Source: Sipunculus nudus
Taxonomy: Eukaryota; Annelida; Sipuncula; Golfingiida; Sipunculidae
Assembly (NCBI GenBank): GCA_026874595.1
Contig: CM049306.1
Span: 98,511,642 to 98,575,641 of the forward strand
DNA: 64,000 bases
Direction of reading: 5' to 3'
In this document: positions 13,804-25,906 of the stretch, piece after piece
Position numbering within the stretch: position 1 is the first letter of the stretch
Layout: every line of letters starts with the position of its first letter
Position numbers and translations under genes: made by a program
The notes under the pieces: model-generated
Database searches by the model: none
What the model saw: only the letters and a program-made list of their open reading frames with translations
Told to the model about the DNA's origin: nothing

Positions 13804-16383
13804 TGTGTGTCTGTCTGTATACATGTATACTTTTATACATTATTATGCATGTGTGTAAAAATGAAGTTTGAACACCAGAAAAAAATTTAATATTTAATTT
13901 TGCCGAGAATCCTCCCAGAATTTAAATATTCTTGTAAAACATAATATACCAAACAAAAGAAACATTGGCATAAACGAAAATTGATAATGGATATCTCAAA
14001 GTTTCGATTCAATAATGATTTGTTTAGAATGATTAATTATCCAAGTTACCAAGTTGACATGACATATCATGACAATTTAAGGCAAAGTTTTCCACGGGTA
14101 AATCTCCTTTTTTGGCAAATGAAAGAACGTTTAGGATTTACACCTAAGGTGAGAAGAATTGGCAGAAGTTTAGACAGTTCTGCTATGTCTGTCATACTTT
14201 TATCATTAGCAGGAATCACTTGTGTTGAAAAATACGTTGTCTGTAAACACTCATTTTTATAAGAAAAACAAAACCATATTGGTGATCCGGGAGTTGACAG
14301 ACAATAATGAAGCCAATCGTTTGAGTTTATGGATGTACATTCCTTTAACTGATGAAGAAACTGTTGGACACATGAAAACTCTTGTTTCCCTGAAAAATGA
14401 TTTAATAATTGCAAATTAAGAAACAATCAAGAATAATCTTGAGCTGAAAGCAGTAATAAAAACGGGAATGATAATGTACTTCTAGTAAATATAGATTTCA
14501 TAAAATGGGCATATAACAGACTGAGAGACACATGTAGCGAATACTGAAGACGCTTGAGACGAAGACATAGTATTATTTGTATTTTTACACCTGTGTTCTT
14601 TGTTCAGTTAAATAATATCCCGGAGGTGTTTTGAGCACCGACGGATAACGTTCCGTGTTTTCAGCATAAAGGCCTGCCTGCAGCTCGCACAGGGCTATCT
14701 GGGTCCTGCCTCTGTAATAATCACAGCAATTAGATTGAGATGAGCAACAGAAGTGTGAGCGTTGCTGGATCGATACACACTTTCTTACTCTGTCTCAATC
14801 TTTGCTCGGCTCACACAGTAGTACTATGATGAATATTAAGATCCCTACCTGTCCCACACACGCTTTCATAGGGAAGCATTTATTAAAAACCACCCGGGCC
14901 ACCTCGTGTTTCAAAGTAATTGTAAATTATGTTCATGACACCAAGAACACCCTGAAGCTTATTCCTGAATTTTTATGTGGATACTAATAAGAGAATTATC
15001 AAGGGCTGATGGGTTTGTCTAAGATAAAGTCTAGGCATTTTTCATTGTTTTCTGATAAATCAATCAAGATTTTATATCAGACTGTAATGAAACCTGGGTA
15101 TAAATTATCATTATTTAGTTTTTACAAGTTGACTAAAATAAAAATAATATACACTTTATTCTGTAAAAGTTATCTTCTGGTTGTTCTTCAAGTAAAATGG
15201 CTCCCTGTTCTTTGACAAGCAGGCTTCACAAGACTTAAGTGGTTGCAATTTTGCCCAATTAAGCGAAGTAAATCACAGCGCACGGTTTCTTCAAAGGAAA
15301 TGACGTTGATGACTATTAATAGCCTTAAACGCAGAAGGCCGTGGACCCATCAGCCTTTGTTTTAATCTCTCTGTGCAAAGCTAAAGCGGTATGGGTTACG
15401 GACGGTTTAGACATACGGATAGAAACTCATTGTATATATTTAGGTACCGTCCTGTACACGGTAAGGACATTGAACCAAGTTTGGTCAATGTTGCGAGATT
15501 TTTAGTAGTTACCATGAACAAGGTGTGCTTAAAGTCAGCTACACACCTATCTTTTCCATAAAATTCATGAGATTTCTGGCTTATTCTGCGTACATTTGGC
15601 TCGCTAAACTCTAAGTTATTACTTTTCAGAAAGCACGTCTCTCTAAACAAGGCACGAGCTTGTTTATGTACAAGCTGTTACTAAACACAACAATAGTGAC
15701 AAACGGAAAAATCAGGTAACCCAAGGTGGATGGTTGTATATATTATAAGTTTAAAGATCACTAGTAGAGGAACGCCCTTTGCAAAGCTGGTTCGTCAGAC
15801 GTGCCGCCAGATGTCCTTTATGAATGTGTTTGGATTATTTTTATCGGGGTCCTTATATGTTATAAACACGTGAATATATACAAATGAAACCTGTGTGCGG
15901 TAGGATCGGCGTTCTCTGGCCTATTTTTTATAAAATGTTCAAGGGGTTATTTCTAGTTATAAACGCAAGGTATCGGAACAGGTCCCTTTAAATTATTTGT
16001 AGGAGAAGGTAATAAATAATAAATGACAGGCAAAATATACCGAAAGGATTAAAACTCACTGCTGAGAAGAATGTGAAACTTCCTTACTTAGTGTATGTCC
16101 CTGTCTCTTCTTACCGAGTCCAATAAACCGTAGGCCGGAATCCATGCGCTTCCCAAGACCAGCATAATTCATTCCTAAGGACAGCCTCTTACCTGCAAAT
16201 ACATACACGTATATAAAATAATGCTTAATGCACTGAAGAGCAGGTGCGATTATAAATCAGCAGGCTTTTAAATACGCGGTCAGCCATATATTACAATATT
16301 AAATAGGAACTTGTGAGATTCTGAAATGACCGTTTTTGTATATGAACGAGAAGATAGAGCAATGTCGGTGTGTCAGCTAAAGT

Positions 16384-16450
<67 letters not shown>

Positions 16451-19400
16451 GTTAACGAGTTTATTTTATATCTCCGTGGACTATGTTATCTTCTGACACT
16501 GTTAAGGGACTTTTCATTTTGGTCGTTCTCATTTCACGGTTGCTTACAATGTCAGAATAATTTGGATAAAGTCTAGCTAATTTTAAGTTCTCCCAGGGAT
16601 ACACTTGTTGTCACAGGTGTGTTCATTTATAGTTAGAAAATATACCAACAATAATCTGTGTGTTAAAACAGTTATTATACATTGTTCTAACATCTACTTT
16701 CTAAAAATATTTGAGATAATTTTTCCTCATAGAATTTTTTAATTTGTATCTTGTTATAAAAATCACGGTTCAATTCACAGCAAACATTCCCAAAACTTAC
16801 TAAAGCTTAAGTATCGAAATAATGTGCCATTTTTAAGTGACGACAAATCAGCGGTGATACGTTATTTTAAAGTAGGTGTATGAGTATAATTCTGACCAAA
16901 TATGGAATTCCAGTTAGCCAATGACGATGGATAATTCCAATTAGTTTCACCATAGATGTTCCTGCGTGTTTGCTTCATTAAAGATAACGGCCGTTTATAT
17001 ATATATATATATATATATATTTTTATGAAATCTGCGTTTGTGTCGATGTATGATGTCCTTCAGATAGAACACAATACACTAAACGACGATGATTGTTATG
17101 TATGAGTGTGATATTTAAACATCCTACATTTATCAAATCATGTAACAATTAAATTAATGATATTCGACTAAACGTATCTTTATTATATCCCCACTGACAT
17201 TGACGGAAGAGCTAAGCTGATGCTCTAGGAATTATTTGTTTTAATGAGCATTGTTTGGTAGGATTATAATTTTTTTCCGCCAAAAGGAAACTTCTACTTG
17301 CCATCATTAGCGCCAAACCGCACGGTGGGGATTACCTATGGTAAAACTGACTGGCCCATCACCATAAAGATCATATCACACGCGTCATCTCGCTAAGGAC
17401 ATATTAGTCCACAGTGACCACTTAATGTGGGCAGCCATTTCTTACAGCTTTTTTATGAAACAGGCAATGTGTCTATATCCAAAATGTCCAATAATTCAAC
17501 ATTAAAATCATATTGGTAGAAGAGTAGTTAAACATGACGATCAGAATGCTAATGTTACCCATCCTTTAATCTCCACAACCGCTGTTAGGATCTTGTTGGA
17601 TTATGTATATTACATATGGCTGGTACTTTATACTGTATACCACTATTGTGTGGCAATTAACTTATGTGCTATCATGTATGCAATGAGAATAAATTACCAT
17701 GCTTACAAGATAATTTATATGCAAATCCTTTTTGATTGGCGGCATAGATAAGACAGCGCCGTTTCATCAACAAGGAATAATTATCTGCCTGACCGTTGGA
17801 GAAACCTGTTCCTGATTAACATAGAAAGCAAATTGAAGGTTGTATGCAATGTGTTTGCTAGGACAAGAGAGTTACCTAGTCAAAAAGATACAATATCTTA
17901 ATTTCTCATAGTTTTTCTGGGGGAAAATATTCAATAATATTACCAGTTAATTTTACAAGAATCTGCGAGAGGAAATAAAATAATGGAGGATAAATATGGA
18001 AATGAAGTTAACAGCATTGGTAGGACAATCAGTTGTTTAGCAGTTCTCGAAGCTGATAAATCAGTAAATATATCAAATCATGATCAAATATAATGCATTT
18101 AAAAGTGGCATTCATTTATAACATATACCGTGGCTGGCCTGCCCTTTGACCCATAGAACAAAGATCAGACAGTGTGCCAATTCAGATTTAAGGTACCCGT
18201 TCAAGAATTTTAGTTCAAGCCAATCCAATGTGCTGAGACGTGGAACACAATATAGTTTCCTCTTCGATTCTTTTTTAAATTCAAATCCACTGCAATCTTA
18301 TAATAACAAGGTATGTCACTAATCAGAGTGCCAGCACATATGATTCAAGAAAGGTTAAGTAGTATTTCAGGTGTCAATCATTCCCCTTCTGAACATGTGA
18401 GAAATCATTTCCAATCAATTTTCAGTTTAATTTCTGTCAATTCATTACTGTTTAATAAATTGTTTCATTCAACTGCAATTCATTTGCTGTGCAATTCAGA
18501 ATTGACCCCAGACATGATGATCAGCCTGGTATGTGATAATTAAGAACAACTCGCTCCTCTTCTTGCATGATTTCTTGTACATATGTAGAACCAATTAAGA
18601 TGTAGAAATATGTTATAGGTATAACAGGGAATCTCAAATTCTCTGGTGATTTTTCATGCATTCCCTATGTCTGTGATTGGTTATCAAAGTAAAGCAAAAG
18701 ATAACACTTGGAAGAACAGTGAAGAATTATTTTCTACAGGACAAGAAAATCCTGTAAGGCAGAAGCCAGAGCATGCTATAATCTCATTAAACGATACGAC
18801 AGAAATTCCTTTTTGGTTGGTTACAATTTTATCTAATTTACTGGTATTTGGTGGCTCTGGCGGGGATGAAACAGGACGTCGGGTCTTACCCAGGAAGCAA
18901 AGTCAAGTTTGCTATCGTGAAACTTCGTCATTTGCTTTTGATGTCTTTTATTGGCTTTGAACTGGTCAGTTTTGTAGCGTATTCATTAAACCTCTTGACT
19001 AGCCTGATTTTATGTTTTAAACTCATCCCGTCTTCTCATTAATTTTCTTTTAATTAATTATATTTCTTATGGGAAACAAGACCAGGGCCTTCTCGTAACA
19101 GAGCAGATACATTGATCGTTTGGGAATGTATTACTGGGGGTCTTTCAATGGTTAAAAAGTTTCACTTCCGAAGGATAATTTCAATGGTAAGGTCTACATC
19201 TTTTTCGCTCAGAGGCAATCGAAATATTTTTTCTTTTGATTATACATGCCTCAGTCTTCATCGGGTATAGCCTTGACATCAAACTGGGACTCTTAAGCAA
19301 CACACACAAGAGCAAATTTTACATATTTGAAAAACAGAGTTTGGGAACAAACTTAGAGCTATTGCTAACAATGATTTCAAAATTTAGAGCACAAGACCTC

Positions 19401-22400
19401 AGTCCAGGTATCAAACTGAATGGTTTGTATACAGCTAAGAAGATGAAACATTATTGCAATAAACATACTCTGAGGAATTGGTGCACAACTTAGAGTATCA
19501 AACCTTCATGTTAAAACCTCTGAGCAGCTGGTACACAACTTAGAGTATCAAACCTTGTTCTGTGTTAAAAACTATGACCAGTTGTTACATAACTTAGAGT
19601 ATCAAACCTTCGTCTATGTTAAAACCTCTGAGCAGTTGGTACGCAACTTAGAGTATCAGACCTTTGTCTATGTTAAAATCTCTGATCAGTTGGTACACAA
19701 CCTAGAGTATCAAACCTTCGTCTATGTTAAAAACTCTGAGCAGTTGGTACACAACGTAGAGTATCATACCTTTGTCTATGTTAAAACTGTGACCAGTTGG
19801 TACACAGCTTAATTAGAATATCAAACCTTGGTCTAGGTTACAAGCTCTGAGCAGTTGGTACACAACTTAATTAGAATATCAAACCTTGGTCTAGGTTACA
19901 AGCTCTGAGCAGTTGGTACACAACTTAATTAGAATATCAAACCTTGGTCTAGGTTACAAGCTCTGAGCAGTTGGTACACAACTTAATTAGAGTATCAAAC
20001 CTTGGTCTAGGTTACAAGCTCTGAGCAGTTGGTACACAACTTAATTAGAATATCAAACCTTGGTCTAGGTTACAAGCTCTGAGCAGTTGGTACACAACTT
20101 AATTAGAATATCAAACCTTGGTCTAGGTTACAAGCTCTGAGCAGTTGGTACACAACTTAATTAGAATATCAAACCTTGGTCTAGGTTAAAAGCTCTGAGC
20201 AGTTGGTACATAACTTAATTAGAGTATCAAACCTTGGTCTAGGTTACAAGCTCTGAGCAGTTGGTACACAACTTAATTAGAATATCAAACCTTGGTCTAG
20301 GTTACAAGCTCTGAGCAGTTGGTACACAACTTAATTAGAATATCAAACCTTGGTCTAGGTTACAAGCTCTGAGCAGTTGGTACACAACTTAATTAGAATA
20401 TCAAACCTTCGTCTAGATTACAAGCTCTGAGCAGTTGGTACTCAACTTAATTAGAATATCAAACCTTGGTCTAGGTTACAAGCTCTGAGCAGTTGGTACA
20501 CAGCTTAATTAGAATATCAAACCTTGGTCTAGGTTACAAGCTCTGAGCAGTTGGTACACAACTTAATTAGAATATCAAACCTTGGTCTAGGTTACAAGCT
20601 CTGAGCAGTTGGTACTCAACTTAATTAGAATATCAAACCTTGGTCTAGGTTACAAGCTCTGAGCAGTTGGTACACAACTTAATTAGAGTATCAAACCTTG
20701 GTCTAGGTTACAAGCTCTGAGCAGTTGGTACACAACTTAATTAGAATATCAAACCTTGGTCTAGGTTACAAGCTCTGAGCAGTTGGTACACAACTTAATT
20801 AGAATATCAAACCTTGGTATAGGTCACAAGCTCTGAGCAGTTGGTACACAACTTAATTAGAGTTTCAAACATTGGTCAATTACTTGGAGGATAATGCTAC
20901 CAATACTTATTGTCTTTGAGGCGGTTGGTTTTACCAGTATCAAGAATTCAGGTTACACCCGGTTATATGAAATCGATTTCCGATTGGACGGAGGGGTGGG
21001 GGGTGTTTTAACCTAATTTCAGGATACACCCCTCCCCACTGTTCAGATTTCCGCAAGTTCAGGGAACTAAGTAACCACCAGTTCTTATTTTTCTGACTCT
21101 TGATTTATTCTTTCAATAAACCACGTGACAGAAACGAGAGTTAGAAAATGGAAAAATAGGACTGTAGCAAACATTTTATGTTATTGTTAATTATATTTGT
21201 ATTGACTCATTCACTTCACCACAGCGCCTGGCACATTACATGCAAACATAATATATACACAAATTAAACCCATTTTTGGAAATCAAGAAGAAAAAAATTA
21301 TATGTATTTTAACCATATACACATAAAGAAAGCACTGTTTGAAGGGGTAATCTGAAATCGTTGGGGCTAATCTGACGTCGATTTCAAGTTACCCCCAGGG
21401 GTAATCTTAAATCGATTTAAAGTTCAAGGGGATAATCCGAAATCGATTTCAAGGTACCAGGGGAGTAATCAGAAATCGATTTAAGATTACCTTAGCCCCC
21501 CGGGTAATCTGAAGCGAGGTTGCCTGAAATCGCTTCACGAATTGTATGTAACAAGTGAATGATCGGTTCTACTTTTCGTTACCTCCTGATTAGTTTTAAC
21601 ATTAATACACTTTAAATGTATAGCCTTAAGAAACTCCAACCTCAAACAAGAGAGCAAATATGACTAAATCGATCATAATTTATATCGTCAATAGCACACC
21701 GCTCAGAATCGGAATCTGGTAAGGGTTTGTGGGCATTAAAATCTATGTCTCACAATGTTCTGGGCCTTCTAAAACCATCAGCGCCCATGGTATGAACGTA
21801 GAGAAGAAGGTAATGTAGTTGTTAAATATTGTGGATTAGAATTATTTCAGGGAAAAATACATAAACACAGGTGTTCTATGGAAAGTGCTTCACGCTATAA
21901 TTTCTTTAATTGGCATGTTTATTTGAAATAAAAATAGAATGTGTTTGCTTTAAATATAACTAACACAGGTCCTATCTGGAAGAGGTTGGTCCAGTAGAAA
22001 CGGCATTATTGAGCAAACGGTTTTGAACAAAAGTTAAGATAACACCAAAGGAATAATCCATTTAACTGGATGTTTTAAAATGATTTTTTCCATTGCCAGG
22101 TAGGGCCGAGGCCTTTCATTAAATATAGTTCTAGTTTTAAAATTAAGACGGAATGATACATTCGGCTTTTTTGGTGAAATGAAGTATATACGTGATGAAA
22201 TTGACCACTAACCAGAGTCTCTCTTGCCCAGACCGGCGAACATCATACCTGGGCTGGCTCCGGCACGTTTTCCTAATCCTGCATAAGCCATGCCTGGACT
22301 AACACGCTTTCCTAGTCCAGCAAATGTAAGTCCAGCGTCCATGGATCTTTTAACACTCTCGTCTTCATAGTCACGTTTTCCTAAACCTGCATAAGCCATG

Positions 22401-24646
22401 CCTTGGCTGATCCTTTTCCCAAGTCCTGCGAAAGCCAGCCCCTGACTGACAGCACCTCTCTTTTCTTCCTCTTCCTCTACGTCATCAAGAGAATCTCTCT
22501 TACCCAGACCGGCGAACTGCATGCCGGTACTTAATCGCTTACCCAGACCAGCGTAGGCCATACCGGGACTGATTCGCTTGCTGCTGGCATAACTACTATC
22601 ATATGAATCATCGTCTTCAACTAGATCATCCATTCTTTTACCAAGACCAGCAAAACTTAAGCCTTTACTAACATAATTTCTTTTCATTTCATCCTGAGTA
22701 AGCTCGTTCATGTCCTCCGACTGTTTTCGCGCTCTGTCGTACTGCACTACGTCACTTAGTCTTTTGCCCAGCCCAGCGTACGCCATGCCCTGGCTTACTC
22801 GTTTACCTAATCCAGCCAGGCTCATTCCCGTGCTGACCCGGGCACGCTTTTTAAGCCCGAAGGTGTTCTGTTTGTCCTCGGGTAAAAAGCCTTCACTCTT
22901 GGACTCGGCACTTTGGGGGTCTGATATGCTGTCCTCTTCCACTTGGTCTGCCAAACAAATTGACATTTAAGAGTTAATATTTATATGCTTATATACATGT
23001 ATACGTGTGTGATAAAACTGTATATATATATATAAACATTTACAAATATATTAATGTATAATATATATTAATATTATATTATACATATATATGTGTGTGT
23101 GTACATCACTGTATAATTAAGATACTGTGCGATCTCATTCTCCGATGGAACATTATATCCGGTTAAGAGTTATTACGAATACCATTTATTTTTTGTGCGA
23201 GAAAGAATGATTATATGGTGTATTTATCGATGGATATTCCATAGACATTACTTGTTTCTAAACTTTACATATAATCGTTAATTAATATGTATAGAATCTT
23301 GGAAATTGGATATTTTACAAATAATTGAATATATGATATTTATTTATATTTTTATAATTCATATCTGGGTTTTATATCCGGTATTGCAAGAGATGATGTA
23401 ATGAACATAAATAAGTGAGCTATTCACTCATGCCTGTATATGAAACTTCAGGACTGGTAATAAAATAATTCAAAATTAGTTCCAAACAAAATAATCTTCG
23501 TATAAAGACCTTGACGTTTTTTATTGCTTATACAGGACATTGAAGGTTTTTATTGTATCAATAATGTATCAGACAAAAAAATGTATGAAAGGTAAAATAA
23601 CCTTAAAAAAGCGTTGGTAAAACCATGTTGATATCGTAACCACATGGGGTAATCCGCCCTCCGCAGTATTTCATTAGTAATTATTCGATTTCTCAGAGTA
23701 GATTATCAAAATGGATGATGGTGTCCCGGGCGCACGCTACTCCGGGGTTATACGAAAGATCAGTATTTTGTCATTACACTCAATATGTAATTACTTAAAG
23801 CCTCGCTAATGACCCGGCAAGAAAAGCACAGGAACTCGCAGCCATTCAGGTGTCACGCGGGATTATTTTGTTACAAAAATGACGCCAGCGTTTTTAGGAT
23901 CGGGCATTGTTGGTGACACCATGTAAGGCTCTACATCAGCCGTAACCGGAATGTAATAATGATTTCTATGGATAAGGTTTTGTTGTGACAATTCTACCAG
24001 CCCGGCAAGCCGACTCCTCCTCACCGCTTTCAGGACGCTGACGTCGAACATTCTAACGAGATACTATCACGACATACAGTCAACCGATCAGGGACATTTT
24101 CTCCAGAGCTACTTTCACTTTTTCTTTATTTTTGTTTAAATGTATCGACCAGACAGCGAAGATAAAAAAATACATTGGGATATAATTCGTAACGACAATC
24201 ATATATTAAACAAAAGCAACTGAAAAACAAATTTTAGTAGCCCGGGTTTCACACGTACCCCTGTCGGCAAAAATCAATTTAACCCGGCTCAGTTCCATGA
24301 TTGTTCCGTTGTTTCTGCTGCTGTTAATACAATCACACAAAATCAATCAGGCCTAAAAGGAACGTTGTGACATAATACCCGCCATACCTTAATAGCAGGC
24401 TCTTTCTGAGAGACTATTTTCAATTGTTTCTTATTTAAAAAGACTAAACGCCGTACTGTCAGAAGTTTCAGGTAGTAATATTCGGTTGATTACCTCTCAA
24501 GATTTTAGGTGCCATGTAAGAAATAAAGAACAATGACACAAATGAAATGATAAAAAGACGTTAATTGATTCAATTAGTTACTGGACCATGTAAACACCTT
24601 CTTTGTTATTTAAATCGTTATAATAATAATGATAATAATTGAAAAA

Positions 24647-24693
<47 letters not shown>

Positions 24694-25870
24694 TATTATT
24701 ATTATAAAAAATGTATTTTTTAACATGTGCATATTTTATTGGAAGCAAACCAAAGTATTCAAATTATGCTTGTGTATGAGTTGTAGATGAATTTCATATT
24801 CTAATTTTTTTTTGCGAAGGTACTTGATATGAACTTTTCTTCCAAACTAAGAAAAAGATATTGTTAAAGCAAATCCTGACCGAAATGTACTTGCTTATTT
24901 TTGAAGATCTCGTTCGACAAAGGTTAACTATGACCGATTTTAGTATCTATATACGACCTATTTGAACAAGCAGGTATTTTGTATGGTAATCGGTGGAAGA
25001 AAGGATTCTCCTCTCCAGTAGAAGTAGAAAAAAAGCCGCAAAGAGATAGAGGATCAAGGAGGTATGAGGATTATTGTACTTGACGTGAAGCGACCTGCGG
25101 GCTCTTGCTGCTGGCATCTGCTTTGAGTCTCGTCCCTTAGTCTGGATGGACAGAGCACGGCCAGGTCAGAGGGACCCCATGTTTGATTAGACGGAAATGG
25201 GTAGAAGCACAAAGGCATTCTGCAAGCGACACATAATCAGTCTGTCCAACCCATCGGCTTTCTGTCGCTCGATACCATAGCTAGCACTTTGTGGAGAGGT
25301 CTGATCAGCGGGGATACCGGGAACAAGCGACTTGATCGGTAAATTGGAGTTACTGTCCGGTGGCAGGGGCCGGCATTCCCAGTGGCGTCTTAATGGTATA
25401 AATGATCGTGGGAACTGCTGGCCAGTTCTGCAAATTTTAACACGGGGGACCCTCTAGTCGAAGAGCAAAGAGGTCATAAAATAAGTTGGTCCTCCGACTA
25501 AATTTTCTTGAACCATAAGAGGAAGACTTATCCTGTCATTGTCGCCATGTTTTGCAGATTGATTGTACCAGTAATTCTTAACGAGTGAAATGACACCGGC
25601 TGTAATTTTCGCTTTGGGATTATGAGAAAAGCTTTAAGGTTAAAGTCATAATAGAGCGCGATACCGATTTGCATTACCTCCAGAAAACCTTATGTTTAAG
25701 TTTTAAAATTTTGAATAAAAGTCTACGTTCAAACATTAAGAGAAAACATAAAAAAAGTAAACCATGTTGAAAAAAATTATGATGAATTAAAAAAATAATG
25801 ATTGGGAAGCAAAGAACTATAAAATAATGAGTCTCTTCAACACACTTGTTTCTTACGAAAAGGTGAATAA

Positions 25871-25906
<36 letters not shown>

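Larger units (their letters stand above)
9923..16087 (-). other. Intron 3 (phase 1) of the GL-amide precursor gene
   Basis: This intron is 6165 bp, with donor GTAAGG and acceptor TTTTCTTGCTGTAG. It contains one copy of a dispersed repeat (15670-15990), which begins about 100 bp inside the intron, and (TA)n tracts near 12.6 and 13.6-13.8 kb. Open frames at 10386-10619 and 13981-14262 (plus) and 14067-14426 and 11875-12075 (minus) have no recognisable domain. Confidence 0.75.
16193..22212 (-). other. Intron 2 (phase 1) of the GL-amide precursor gene
   Basis: This intron is 6020 bp, with donor GTTAGT and acceptor ATTTGCAG. It contains the 54/58-bp minisatellite (19470-20875), the ATCGAT palindrome cluster (21339-21536) and (TA)n tracts at 16384-16447 and about 16998-17020. 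Short open frames near 18.3-19.0 kb show no domain and are not called. No extra GLGKR-coding segment was found here. Confidence 0.75.

Noticed and set aside
14067-14426. 119-codon minus-strand open frame inside intron 3
   Set aside because: No GLGKR or other recognisable motif and no matching splice sites to add it to the peptide gene.
19555-19812. 85-codon repeat protein (VYVKTSEQLV-type)
   Set aside because: It is the 54-bp minisatellite read in one phase; the phase is lost in the 58-bp units and there is no start context or domain.
22710-22970. 86-codon plus-strand open frame
   Set aside because: Antisense shadow of the repeat exon.
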